Assembly: GCF_016086655.4 (NCBI RefSeq)
Contig: NC_052133.2
Location: 12,980,301-13,044,300 of the forward strand
Direction: 5' to 3'
From: Lepeophtheirus salmonis
Lineage: Eukaryota; Arthropoda; Copepoda; Siphonostomatoida; Caligidae
Length of the DNA stretch: 64,000 bases
The position numbers and the translations under genes are program-made. Every line of letters begins with the position of its first letter. The first letter of the stretch is position 1. Shown here in pieces: positions 34,852 through 46,770 of the stretch. A model generated the notes under the pieces. The model saw only the letters and a program-made list of their open reading frames with translations. It searched no databases and was not told the origin of the DNA.

Positions 34852-35010
34852 AATACCAATCACTTCAAATGTCACGTATGTTCCATCACATTTCGACGAA
34901 TGGAGGATTATACTCAACATCAACGCCAGGCTCACCAAATCAACACACCAAAAAGAAAACCTGTCAAAGAAACCCAAAGGATCATCCTGCTAGAATCCAA
35001 AGATAACTGA
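34852..35010 (+). CDS. C2H2 finger exon, probable terminal exon of the zinc-finger gene
   Basis: An open frame on the same strand encodes HFKCHVCSITF followed by YTQHQRQAH, a complete C2H2 finger, then a basic tail (TPKRKPVKETQR) ending at TGA 35008-35010. Two acceptors are possible: ACAG at 34829-34832 (phase 2 needed) or TCAG at 34848-34851 (phase 0, matching exon 6). It lies 10 kb from exon 6 across transposons. Membership in the same gene is inferred from strand, finger type and the lack of another start. It could be a relic of another finger gene. Confidence 0.55.
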   Translation, partial: NTNHFKCHVCSITFRRMEDYTQHQRQAHQINTPKRKPVKETQRIILLESKDN

Positions 35011-35067
35011 CTGAGATGGAAAAAAAGACATCTTTAACATATTATATACAATGCTTTACATTAATTA

Positions 35068-35883
35068 CAGCTGTGTGCGTCTAAAACTGAACAGTCCTTT
35101 AAAATTTACGCCATGCACATATTCGTGATTTTATTGAGTTGAAACCGATTTATACTTCGAGGCAAGGGTCTTGACTAGTTATAAACAAAACTACAGCAAA
35201 ATCTAAATAGCAACAGTGAAACAACAGCCGATAATATGGAGAGACGTCGAGTCGCAATTTTGGAACTTAACGCGTGGGGAAAAACTCCCAATGAAATTGC
35301 CAAGGTTCTGAACTGCAGCCACACCACCGTTTACAGCGTGGTAGCCAAAGGGACTCCTAAGGCGACCACAAGATCTAAGTCAAGGCCTCGAAGGTCGGAC
35401 AAAATGGTTTCTGCCGTGAAAAAGTCTGTCGATGACAAGAGAGGCAAGGTCACCGTCAGCGGCCTCTCCAGGACCGGCTAGTTAAGAAAGATCTTGGCCT
35501 TAAGGTATACAAGAGAATTCCTCGTCAAGCCCTCAAGCCTGTAGACAAGGAAAAATGCCTCGCAAGGTCGAAGATTCTTCTCAACAAGCTTAAGAAAAAG
35601 CCCTCACTCGCTTGATTGTTCACCGCTTGACTTTGCAGTGTTTGGTTGTTTAAAGGGGATGCTGTCGGGAGTCCAATAGCTTCATCACCAAGTCATGCAG
35701 CAAGTTCTGGTCCCGGCTGGAGTTGGTTGTGGAGAACATGGGTGGCCAAATTGAATAGACATGTGTCTAAGACTCTCATCTTTCATGTTAAATAAATTAA
35801 TTCATCGACTACTTTAAAAATTACAGAATTATTTAACTATTTTTAAAAATTTCAGAGAGATAAGTTTTGGACACGCACACATG
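35068..35883 (+). mobile_element. Tc1/mariner element, 816 bp, catalytic centre deleted
   Basis: The ends CAGCTGTGTGCGTCTAAAAC and, inverted, CATGTGTGCGTGTCCAAAAC are flanked by TA. An 81-codon N-terminal HTH region starts at ATG 35236 (MERRRVAILELNAWGKTPNE, with NCSHTTVY as recognition helix). After a stop and frameshift, KPVDKEKCLARSKILLNKLK follows, and then the C-terminal piece (about 35620-35790). The DDE core is missing. It lies 58 bp after the stop of the zinc-finger exon and carries an AATAAA at 35791-35796. Confidence 0.85.
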
Positions 35884-37470
35884 TATATTATTCACCAGTA
35901 TTATGATAATCTATTAATTAAACTGCTCAACAAATGTTTACCTATGATAGAGGCTGTGTGGTTCAAATTACTTTTACTTCAAGAAACATTAAAATAACTT
36001 ATATATAGAATCTATTTTTTTGTGGTATGCAGAGAACTACATATTGTAGGCGATTAATAATCTTCGATAAGTATACAAAGATATTTTTTTCAAACCAAAA
36101 ATCTTTAATAACTCTTAAAATATAATTTTTTTCCAGATACTCTTTTTTATCATGCAGTTGTATGCCTTCATTTTACGACAAACTATGATGTTATCATCGT
36201 TAGGGGTCATATATTTATGACGTCCATTTGAGGGGATGATTTTAAGAGTTTTTAGGATGACGGAGAAGGAGGGGTATGGGATATTTCGCATTCCACTACA
36301 TTGAGAACTGATCACTCTTTCAAAGATCCACAAAATATTTTCAGGGGCGTCTGCAAGGGGGGAGGCTAGAGGGAACGTATCTCCACTTTTATTTTATACT
36401 AGAAAAATTCTTGATTATTTGTCTTCATTTTTAATTTGGAAGCGTGTACCTAAAAAAAAATATTAAATATTTTTTTCTCTTTTACTTATATCTATCAAGC
36501 CAAAAAAAACCCACTAAATTATGTAGATATTGGGAATAAATATTTCTACAAATAAGACCCTTGTAGGCCACGAAACCAGAAATTTTAGGTTATAAAGGTT
36601 ATTTTTTAATGCTTCTCGGCGTAAAATCAATCTGGAATACACCAACTCCATCGATGGGCAAAAAAATGTTGAAATTTAATTGAATAATGATATTATGTAT
36701 GAGGAAATTATTGCCTTATCGAATTTGTGAGCAAATTATTATTTTATGCAACGTTAACAATTAATTATATATTTTATGTATATTACAAAAAATTTCAAAT
36801 TCAATATTTTCCTTTTTAAACCTATTTTATCTAATAGATAATGGTAAAAAAAACATTTTGATACCAAATTCCTCTCTCTAGCTTCAATATTAACGAAGTT
36901 ATGAACAATTTATAATCGAAATTTCACACTTTTTTTCCGTAGTTTTTATATTATAACCTACACCAAAATCTGTGATCTATTAAAATATTACATATGAATA
37001 AAACAAAATAACTTTCTTAAACATCAAGAGGACTGAATGAAATTTTCAGGAATTACGTAATACAGTATTGTGGAAAAGTTGATATTTTAAATACCTGCAA
37101 TTGAATTGTATAATATGAAATTCGAGTATTTGAATATCCTCCCCGGCTCTCTTGAGAATTCATGATAGTTATTGAAAAAAAGGAGATATTAAAAATTCAG
37201 ACAAAGTATTTTCATATTCTGCCGTAATAAAGATTCAAGGTGCTAATATCGGATGGAAATTGATGTATGTCCCATTAGATTTTCTTGGAAACTTGACAAA
37301 ATCCTAGATAAATAAATGTTGAAAAGTCCATTATAACTTTTATTCAATCCATTACAACTTATCCGTGAATTTGAAGGATATCTTGAGATGAGTTATTTTC
37401 CAGCGAATGGTGCGATTAAACGAAGTAACAGATTATACAAAAAATAGACTCCGTCAAGGTTAATCTAAAC
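35884..37470. other. Intergenic AT-rich region, nothing recognised
   Basis: Only a short match to the GGGCGTCTGCAAGGGGG-type end of the AT-rich repeat family at about 36351-36368. No gene found. Confidence 0.4.
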
Positions 37471-37474
37471 ACAA

Positions 37475-37700
37475 GATTAGACCATCAAGTAATCGGGCTT
37501 GCTAGAATTTTTAATTTGATGTATCGTACCGACTGCTGGGCAAGGCAGACTGATTATGACATAAATACACAACCAATCATAGTCTATGCCGTCACTATTG
37601 CTAGAATGTTCAATTTGATGTTACGTACCGACTGCTGGGTAAGAAAGACAGATTTTGACAAAACACGTAACCACTCATAAACTCTGACGTTCAATATCAG
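37475..37700 (+). repeat. Tandem approximately 115-bp duplication, inverted copy at 63.4 kb
   Basis: Two units share TTGCTAGAAT, AATTTGATGT, CGTACCGACTGCTGGG, AACCA.TCATA and GACGTTC/GCCGTCAC ends. The reverse complement of 63370-63520 matches the first unit, including TAATCGGG before and ACAACCAATCAT after. The 63-kb copy ends in TGACGTCAT. Confidence 0.7.
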
Positions 37701-39069
37701 AAAGCGTGGAGGAAGTCAAACATTAGTCTTGGACTGAGTGAAAGATTAAGAATTTATCTACTAAGTATTAAAGTAATCAACATCCATTATTTCTACGGGG
37801 GTACACAAAACACTTGCACGCCTCCTACAAGATTTTCCCTCTCCGTACATCGGAATTTTGTACTTTACCTATATATTTATATTAATAGTTGAACCCGTTG
37901 AGTTGGCTAGTCATATGTTTTTCTTAGTAGATTGATTTTGAAAAACTTCTTTTTGATTACAAAATTGTAAATCGTCCTAAGGAACAGTGCATATTTGTAG
38001 CTTCTATGGATTTAGTTAATATACAACTTTATGTTATATACTTGGATTTTACTCAAAAAATTGGTTTTATACACAATATTGGAATTAATAGATGTCTAGG
38101 CACTTATAAAACAGGAAAATTAGTTTTATATTCTGTGTTAAACGATTGAAAAATCATTGTTATAATGGAATCTCATATCTTGCTTTATTTTGCAGTAACA
38201 CCCTACCAAAAACCAACAAAAATACTGATTAGGCCTCAATGAGAATTGCCAGGACTTTACATTATTTTTTTTTTTTAAATTGTGTTACCTGTTCTTCAAA
38301 AACAAACACCTGTTTTACACTTTGAGGATGTGGTATACACTTCTGTTATTCGTTGCGAGTCTGCAGGATGTGAAAGTTGCGGTTGAGAGTTATAAGCAGA
38401 AAATATTGTTGTATTTTGCAAATTTGTTAAAATAAGGCATAATCCAATTATTATACGATAATACAACTGTGTCACATGTCAAAACGAACTTAATTTGCAT
38501 TAATTGGGAGTTTATGTTCGTTGAGACGCATATACACCATATTAATCTGTCTGAAAGAACAATTTGCCTGTATAAGACGGTAATATTAGTGTTAATGTAA
38601 GTCGTGATTCTCACCTGATTGTTCATGCTAGCCACTTCAAATTTTTGACAACACTTTATTGCTATAAATATTTTTCTTTATTGTATATCCACTAAAAATG
38701 CTTTAACACTTGAGTCCGAAAAAAGTAGTTTATGTTTAATAAAGTGCTACAGGGGACTCAGATCCCTAAACTTCACCAATTAAACTACGTCGGATTCTAT
38801 CAGTAATAGACCGACATACACCCTGTATCCATTGTTTAACAGAGAACTATGAGCGACAGTGACAGCTGTGCAAGCAGAAGTAGAATGCATTTATTATTTT
38901 GCTGGATAAAAAGAAATGTTTCGCGTCTGAAAAAAATTTCGTAAATCCACGAAGTATTTATTCCACAATCATGGAGAAGGCAGATTATCCTTGTTGTGAT
39001 CTGCGCCGGACAAGACAATGTTGAGATTGAAAAGTTACTAAATTCTGGACAACTCCTTTTTCTGGAGAG
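37701..39069. other. Intergenic AT-rich region
   Basis: No gene recognised. The complement of 38714-38793 has a weak tRNA-like look (GTAGTTTAATTGGTGAAG) but fails as a cloverleaf. Confidence 0.35.
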
Positions 39070-39930
39070 TCAGGAAGGAACTGGAAGAGTCTGGAGATGA
39101 TTGCAAATCAAAAAATCATTGATGATGATCCATCCAAATCGATGAAAGTCATTGCCAGGGATCTCAACTATTCTGAAAGACTGATCAGAAAGTGTGTTCG
39201 TCTGGCAATTTGACTCTACTCCATACCACACTGCAAAGATAACGTTGCCATTGTTGTCAGAACTTTTTTTTGGACATTGTTCGACTTCTTTGTGTAGGGT
39301 GCAGTTGAGAGACACAACAACAGATCCTCCTGCAACACAAAAAGCAGAGTGGAAGTCCAAGATCTGGAAGGAATTCTGGAGAAATTCATTAAGGCCTACT
39401 CCCAATTCTGAGGTCGATTTGAGGTCGTTATGGAATAATTATACATTTTTTGATTATTCAGCTTTCATTTGGCATTGGGGTTCATTAACATCAGATGATT
39501 AGTTTAGCAGAAAAAGAAAGTGCTACCTTGGGACAGAGAAAAGATCGGGGACTACTTTGTTTTAACTCAAGATGGAGCTCCGTGTCATTGTACCACTAAA
39601 ACCCAGGCCTTCCTGAGAGACAAATTTCCTGATCTCAACATGTGGCCACCCTATTCTTCAGACGCAAAACCCCTTGGACTACTCTATATAAGCGTGTATG
39701 GAGGAGAGGGTGTGTGTTACTCCTCACAGGAGTGCCCAGTCTCCATAAGCTTCCTTCAAGAAGGAGTGAACCAAACTCGAGTATGCTGTATGACTGCATA
39801 GTCAAGACCTGCAAGGGATTTATGCTTCGTATCCAGATAATTATTAGAGCTGATAAATGTCCTCATAAAACATCTCGCTTGAATTTTACTATTGAAAATA
39901 ATCAAATGTGTTCCACTAGATAAGTTCAAC
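39070..39930 (+). mobile_element. Tc1-like transposase relic
   Basis: Plus-strand pieces are an HTH region (SMKVIARDLNYSERLIRKCV, about 39139-39200), then after unrelated or decayed sequence TQDGAPCHCTTKTQAFLRDK at about 39559-39618 (second catalytic Asp box) and FPDLNMWPPYSSDAKPLG (third catalytic position changed). A frameshift leads to the C-terminal piece MLYDCIVKTCKGFMLRIQII (about 39787-39850). Inverted ends were not matched with confidence. Confidence 0.75.
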
Positions 39931-40769
39931 CCTGGATTTTGTCAATTATTATTTGTGTCAGTATTGCTTCTCTAACAACAACATTTTCATGTCATGGCTT
40001 TACTTTTCTATTGAGAACATGACAAAGCTATGAATTTATGGGTTTTCTCTCTCTTTCTTTCTTCGAATGCCTCATTTATTTGTAGTTTGATTATTATTTG
40101 CTATTCTCCTAATGTTTTAATATTTATACTCTTTTCTGTTTCTCTGCCACAGGTAAGAGAAACAGAGTAATATATTAATGCATTCCATTTTTCCATTTAT
40201 TATATTTGCTTATACACAAATTTTAACTTGTATTTAATTATTTTGTATTGAAGTCAATGTGGAGGGATTGATAAACTTCATTTTTCATATTTTCAACCCT
40301 ATTCTCGAGCCATTTTTTACAAGTCCAAGTCAAGATTCAACAAATTCATCCCGAGGAAAATTCCCTCCAAGAAAAGTTTATCTCGAGGAACTAACACATT
40401 TTTACATATTCTAAATTATATTTATTAAAAAAGCTAAAATGTGTGCCTTCTACTCTACATAAGTAATCTTTCTATATTCAATTTAGGAAAATAAAAAAAA
40501 TATAAAACCATGTATCAAATTTGTTGCTATTGGTGGTTAAGGGTTAAACAAAGTTTTTCGTTAAGCTTCAGAAATTTAAGTCTTTATTTCAATTAGTAAC
40601 TTATCTACTAATATAATGATTATATTACTTAATTTTTAAATCTTTGTAGTAAAAGTAGAATGAAATATTACATCAAAGTTGATTTTTTTCATTAAGATAT
40701 ATTCCAAATATTTTTATTGTTTGGAATGAATTTTCCTCGGGAGGAACTTGTTTCGAGAAGAACTTTCCT

Positions 40770-41570
40770 CTTTTATTGTCTTTTTGAATTGTAGTATTTC
40801 CTCAAAAACTCTGTGATCATTTGCACAATATTAACCCCTTTTGGGCAGTACCAAAATAGATGTCTTGAAGTCTCTAAACTGTACTTATAGAATTTGCAGT
40901 CTCTCTTTCTCTGTATCTTTGACTCTCAACTTATTTGTAAGAAGGGTTGAAGTAGCTATCCTGTAGTGGAGCCACTTTTCCATGAAAGGGTTGCAAAATA
41001 TTTTATTTTCGTTTTTCAGTACATCCTCCGGCGGCTTACAACCTAATCCAAGGAAGCATTTACATACAAAACCAGCCGGAGAACCCACAATTTGGCTTTC
41101 GATGCCTTATTTGCAGGCACTTGAGATATGGTTGCAATGAAAGACGTTGGAGTAGCCTCTATGGACTTGAACCACAATTGTCTAATTACTGAAAGTCCTG
41201 ATGCCTTGAGGAATTCATCCCCAGTGTTTAACCTGTGGTTGAAGTTAAATAGTTCGTCTACGCCCAGTATAGGAAGAACAAAGTCCAAAATTGATTTCCA
41301 TGAATTGGTCATTTTCTTCCAGTAAGCACTAGCCATACTTTAAGACTTTAACAGCTCAGCAGGACCCATTAAAATTGTTTTTTTGATTAGAAACCCAGTA
41401 TTCCTTTTAAAATTATCTTTCAAGCATTTTGCCCAGAAATTCAAACAGATTCTAAGTCTAGTGAACCATGTAAAGTTTAAAAATTTCCACACGGTTTTTT
41501 ACACTTTTTAGACATATTCTCCACAATGAAATTGTATCATATTGGCGGCTCTTTGAAAGATAAGCTCGCT
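40770..41570 (-). mobile_element. LINE ORF2 C-terminal relic
   Basis: Read from 41570 leftwards, the minus strand gives FIWCSKRAYLSKSR-like thumb sequence, KMLERxF, then MASAYWKKMTNSWKSILDFV (from 41336). EKWLHYRIATSTLLTNKLRV follows (about 40925-40985). The terminal cysteine-histidine motif CKFYKYSLETSRHLFWYCP lies near 40840-40905. Its last part closely resembles the relic at 46380-46760, so both belong to one LINE family. Frames are broken. Confidence 0.65.
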
Positions 41571-41621
41571 TTGAACACCATATAAATTTTTTCTGGATGT
41601 TCAGTATTTTGTCTTCAATTT

Positions 41622-41982
41622 ACTCTGAATAAGTAAGTGTATAACTCAGGGTATTGCGACTGCAATCCATATTTTTACCCTATCTAATATATTTATATGG
41701 TGCCTATCGTACTACGACATAGTACACGAGATAGATTCTAGGACTCTCTCTGCGTTAGTGTCGATACCGATCGCTCCATCCTCTTTTGTTATTGAGACTC
41801 CAAAAAGAGTAGATCTACTAGATAACTTCAATATCATAAAACATTCCTTCAAAGGTTATTCCAGTGAAGGTAACACTTATGTCTTGCTGGTGTTGACCAC
41901 TAGACCCGAGGGCTCTGAAAACGATCTCAGGATCCCAAACACGGCTCTCATATACGAAGTGAACCCCTTCAAAATGGTGTGA
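41622..41982 (+). other. Unidentified 118-codon open frame
   Basis: The frame is open from after a TGA at about 41622 to a TGA at 41980-41982, and includes PIAPSSFVIETPKRVDLLDN and LTTRPEGSENDLRIPNTAL. Composition looks protein-like. No domain is recognised, and it lies just upstream (in the minus sense) of the LINE relic, so it may be antisense chance within that element. A potential GTGTGA donor follows FKM. Confidence 0.3.
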
Positions 41983-42589
41983 GTTTTTTTATTAATTTGA
42001 TAATTGTCCAAGCTGTTTCAAACTCCTAATTTTTTTCTTGGCCTTCAATTTAAAGCTTTGTTTCGAATTCCTGTACGCATTTTTTCCATAACATTTGAAA
42101 ATTTCTAGGGGATATTTGACTCCACACTGGAGAGTTAGAGCCTGGGTTAGACTGTCCAAAACTAAGGGGTTTTTGCTCTCATCTTCAAAAGTAAAGCTTT
42201 TGTAACATCCACTCTATCATAATTAAAATATTTCTTTTGTGGGTTAGGATTATTTTGAGTTGAGCTAGAGTTTGAGTCATCTTAAGAGGATATTGGAGGG
42301 AATCTTTTTTTTAATATAAATATTAAGGCTCATAAACACTTATATGATATTATAAAATATGTAGGTAGAAGAATTGAGTTAATGATAACATAAATAAACA
42401 TTTTAGTTTAAAATGATTCCCCTCCCGAAACACCTTTCAGTATTTGCTAATACAAAGCAATAAAAAAATTCCGGTAAGTAATTAAACCTGTTTTGACCTA
42501 TAAAAGAAATAAAATAGAATATGACGAGTAAAATGAGTATAATAATAAAACATTAAAAAAAAAACAGCAACTAAAAACTGAGTCAAGAG

Positions 42590-44050
42590 TCTAAAATTCA
42601 CATTTCAAACAATTACTTCCCAAAAGTTTCATAAGACCTAATAATTCTTTTCAAAGTGTTCAAATACCTTGCGGATATTTTCGGGTAGTATCGTACTAAA
42701 TCCAATCTATATTGACATCCATAGCCCAACACATTTGGAATCCTCAAAGAGAAGGCTGAGTATCATGCTGCAGCAGATATAAAAACTGATCCTAATTCTT
42801 CAGCTTCCAGTGGTTGATAGGTGCATAACTTGTTCGCTATAAAGGCTGAAGCATTAGACAAAGCAAAATCTAATGCCTTAATATTATCAGAGGAAGTCCT
42901 ACTTTTTGATACTCCAAACAATGTCATCGCTTTTGTTTAATTGGAGCCGATATTTTCTTGCCCGTTGACATTAAATGATATGACTCCTTTTAAAATCCAA
43001 ACATGAAGACAATCAACAAAGGCATGAATGTTAGAATTGCTAAAAAATTCGTGTAATAGTTGCATAGCTTATCCGCACTACTTCCTAACTGTTAATGATA
43101 ACTCATTTTTAAATGCCAGGGAGATGGAGGAATGTGGTATTTTGCGAATCTTTCAGAGGAAAATTAAATTTACCATGTACAAAGACTGAGGAGGGTTGTT
43201 TATCAAGATCATGAACTGTTATAAACACAATTTGCAAGGGTAGATTCTCCAGGAAACGGGGTACCTCTATATACTGGAAGAAATATTTTCTTTTGATGTA
43301 CTCTGGTGAATGATGTCAATCGTTCTATTGTACTCATATGTTATAAACCAAAGGATACGATGAACGGCCCCCATAATATGAATGTTTTTTCATTAGCTTC
43401 ATAAGATGGAATAGTTCCCTCAAAAAAAAATATGTAGAGAGCTCTATTAGGGATTTTTTTAAGACTGCAAAATTTTTTCTTTCTTTGGATTTGAAGTCTC
43501 CACCTTTGACAATTTTAGCTCTTCCTGCAGTGTGCAAATTTTTCCTTTCAGGGCTAGTGCTGCTTCGTTCTCAGAGAATATATCACATTCAACATTCACA
43601 CTGACATTAGAGACTCTAACTTGATGAAATTATACAACTTGAGGGATAATTTTACTAGTAGATGCAAATAAAGGCAAAATAGTTTGGCGGATCTCCCTTC
43701 TCCATGACCTTTCTGTTCACTCAGAAGGCACAGTTTAGCTTGATATTTTGGAGGAGTATAAATTTGCAAATGAAACTTATAATTTATTGAGTAACTTTCG
43801 TTATGGTAGTCTAAGTAACTCATTACGAAAATATCTTTCATTACGGGTTTGGCTGAAATGGTTGCTGCAGATGTGAGATGTATGTGGATAGAACTTATCT
43901 TTTCTTTTGCAGGCCTTCACCCAATTTTAGTTCAATGTAGGATCTTTTGAAAAATTGTGATAGGATGTAGCAGGTGGTGATGGACAAGAGGCACACGGCA
44001 CACGTAGCACTACTATGACGTCGCTTCTCTGACTGCACTGATTCTTGGCG
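42590..44050 (-). mobile_element. THAP-domain, P-element-like transposase relic
   Basis: The minus strand encodes, from right to left, a THAP-type zinc domain: CASCPSPPATSYHNFSKDP, then NWVKACKRKDKFYPHTSHIC with SNHF (about 43860-44000), followed by RNELLRLP. A coiled-coil segment SENEAALALKGKICTLQEEL (about 43520-43580) follows, then AMQLLHEFFSNSNIHAFVDC (about 43010-43070). An insertion-domain-like region VISFNVNGQENIGSN (about 42945-42990) leads to YSAFSLRIPNVLGYG, ending about 42600. THAP plus leucine zipper plus transposase core is the architecture of P-element/THAP9 transposases. Stops and shifts show it is dead. No 31-bp ends were identified. Confidence 0.6.
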
Positions 44051-44470
44051 TTGTTGAAATTCGATTTTCTAGAAAAAAATATAAATAATTTAAAGTGGAA
44101 AGTAATTTATCAAGCCTTATGAATAAATCTAACCCCCTGTCTGCCCATTTGGCCAATCAATAATATTTGAAGTACTATTTTTGTTTTGTTTTTTGCATTA
44201 ATTAACCTACGGAATTTGCCGATTGTTTGATCGCCAAAAATGGAGTGTCACAAGAGAGGGAAATTGTAGGAGTACGGATGAGGACCTCGATACAGAAAAG
44301 ACTGCATAAGTAGCAGGGAGAGTGAAGGAGGTCACAAAAATGTATACAGAAGACACTACGGATTTTGGAGCTGTGTAATAAAATGATGACCGATGACCCA
44401 ATTTAGGTTTTGATTTTGCTGAGTGAAGGGTTTTATAAATTATCAAGTCACGTTGTTATATTATTGTTAC

Positions 44471-44545
44471 TAGTATATTTGTGACGTCTCTCAAGTCAGC
44501 AAATCAGAATGCAGAATCTAAGCAACGCACCTTCCCTTTCCATCG
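44471..44545 (+). repeat. TGACGTC-bearing dispersed repeat, copy 1
   Basis: TTGTGACGTCTCTCAAGTCA, then GCAAATCAGAATG and ATCTAAGC.ACGCACCTTCCC match 61975-62045 in the same orientation. Confidence 0.7.
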
Positions 44546-46379
44546 CCTCGGTAATATAGCTGTGGACAGTTGAACTTTATAATGTTCCCTAAAATACTTG
44601 AATTCTAATAATTTTTATTACGTATGATTAATATATCAATCATACATGGAATATTCAATTATTGCATTATGAAAGTAGTTCATTCCTGGGAATCTTTCTC
44701 TTTTGTGACAAAGATAACGTAGAGAATTTTTCAAGAGAATATCACTTGATAAAGTCCATTCATGAATTACTCATAGAAAGGTAGTAACGGATGATTAACT
44801 TAAGTAGATAGAGTTTTAGCATGACAGTAATTTTGAGGACCTTTGATTTTTATATATCAACTTTTATATTTTTTTCATTAATGAATAGAAAAGTATTACA
44901 ACTTCCTTTGGTGTTTTTAAAATTTTTATCTGTCAACTAGAAGGGAGGATTTTTTCCCCAAAACACACAAGCAAATCTGCAGTTCATTACATCCTCTAGT
45001 GATTAGCGACTACAAACTCCTTTATCTCATAAAAACTGATTAGGTCAATCAATTTTAATGGTGTTTTCACTAATGAATAGAAAAATGTTCAAGCTTCCTC
45101 AGGTTAAAAATTTTCTCTATTAATTATAAGATCATTTTTGGACCGAAACGTCGAAACCAATTTGGAAGTCATTTTAAGTTATTGAATTGCGTCTTTTTCT
45201 TGAATCTTTGCAATTAAACCCTCTAAAATATTATTATGGTAATTTTTTTGTAATGTCTTTAAAAAAAAGTCATCAAATATAGAATTTAAAAGAAATATAT
45301 ATTTATTGCTTTTTACGCATCACAAAATTACATATCGATCAGCTGTTTGAGCAACTTAATACGTGATGGAGAAAAAAGATTCGAAAACTCAATCTTTTGT
45401 AACATATCTATTATTAGGTAATATTAAAAAACAGAATCGAATAAAATACTATCTACGATTTTAATATACGATATTTTTATTTGATGTATTTATTTCAAAT
45501 ATGTAATTCATTTTAAAAATTGTGGATAAACCATGCGACAGTAATAGTCTCCGAGTACTTAAGAAATAAATTTGATTTTTTTTAATGATTGACTTATTTG
45601 GCTAACTACCTGATGATTTCGGGCATTTATTCTGTTTATTTTTGGAAAAAAGGTTGTGTTATACAATAAACGTAACTACATCGATCCTCTTATACTATGT
45701 CTTAGTTGTTGATTTTTTATCCATCCTCACTTTTCTAGCCTCGAGTTCTTTACCAACAAATATTGTGTACTTAATAATTGGAGTAGTTTAGCAAGTGTTT
45801 TAAAAGAACAAATGTATAAAGAAACATATAAATACTATACAATTTTTTTTACAGCAGATGTTAAATACAAACAATGATTAAATTTCAGCTTTTTACTACT
45901 CATACTCTGTACTTATCTGAATAGTATATCACCTTACCAATTGTCACATATCGTAAGCTTAGAATTAAAATCATAAATTGTTTCTACAAGTTCTAAATTA
46001 ATTATTATTAGTAGTAGTAGAAATCAAATAATATTTAATAGAATTCCTCTTTTGAAAAAACATACGGAACTTTAGAGTTACTTTTACAAAAAAGTATCAT
46101 CATTTATCATGTTAATCTACGTACATCTCATAGATATATAGCGACACAAGGGTTAATTTAACTTTGGCTAAACCTTAAGAGACCAAAAAGGAAAGACGAG
46201 ACAAGATGGTTGAAGTAGAAGTAAAGGAAAACTATATACTCATGAATTATGTTCAAGAGTCACGTAACCTCGATCGAAAAATATAGATTTCGTAGATGAT
46301 AAGGGGTATGCATTTTTGTTTTAAATAAATTATATAATTAATGTTTCAACTAATTTAAAAATTATAACGCAATAAAAAA
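44546..46379. other. AT-rich intergenic region
   Basis: No gene recognised. A diverged duplication pairs about 44875-45000 with 45060-45120 (AATGAATAGAAAA.T..CA..CTTCCT). A piece of the 57.36-kb repeat lies at 45590-45690 (GGCTAACTACCTGATGATTT, then AAAGGTTGTGTTATACAATAA). Confidence 0.4.
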
Positions 46380-46770
46380 AGTTTGTTACACAAATTTCAA
46401 TACTTTTCTGTTGCTCCCTCTTTGCATTGGGTCCTTCTGATTGCAGCACGGACGGACATAGGAAGAAGAGGTGTTCTGAATTTTCAATCTCCTAGGCAGA
46501 GAACGTGCCGTATTTATTCTCCACTCTAATTTTTTTGGTTTAAAGTGAGGATGTAGCCATTCGATATCGGAACCACTTTTGTTCATAAGAAATAAAAATA
46601 CTGTCTAGGATCCCTGTTAAAACCTAAGATCCCCAGTCTACTCCAGTGCCTTTTAACAATTGATGACCAATGTTCACCGTCTGAGATTACCCCATCTTCA
46701 ATGCGTTTCTAAATTGTTATCGAGATCATTGTCCCAAGTAGAAAAAAGAATGGAGGGGGCCCGATAATTT
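46380..46770 (-). mobile_element. LINE ORF2 C-terminal relic, second copy
   Basis: The minus strand gives ISDGEHWSSIVKRHWSRLGI (about 46640-46700), WFRYRMATSSLxTKKIRVE (about 46515-46575) and ENSEHLFFLCPSVLQSEG (about 46420-46480). This parallels WLHYRIATSTLLTNKLRV and RHLFWYCP in the 40.8-kb copy. Frames are broken. Confidence 0.6.

Larger units (their letters stand above)
21713..35010 (+). other. C2H2 zinc-finger gene (whole locus, 6-7 exons)
   Basis: Six exons with compatible phases (21713-21949, 22015-22271, 22632-23013, 23080-23306, 23377-23548, 24692-24751), plus a likely terminal exon near 34852-35010, encode a protein with an acidic, finger-free N-terminal half of about 215 residues followed by at least seven complete C2H2 fingers. 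Such proteins are usually nuclear DNA-binding regulators; neither target nor orthologue is recognised. The first five introns are short except the fifth (1.1 kb). The last is about 10 kb and is packed with Tc1, LINE, BEL and mariner relics. The eighth finger is split across the sixth exon's end and its second half was not found. Either an exon is missing from this model or the Tc1 at 24781 altered the gene's 3' end. Confidence 0.75.

Noticed and set aside
38714..38793. tRNA-like sequence on the minus strand (GTAGTTTAATTGGTGAAG with pairing ends)
   Set aside because: The outer five bases pair, but the anticodon arm gives a six-base loop and no T-arm with a TTC motif can be formed. Not called a tRNA.
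39070..39405. 111-codon minus-strand frame
   Set aside because: The plus strand carries recognisable transposase sequence at its start; the minus frame has no family features.
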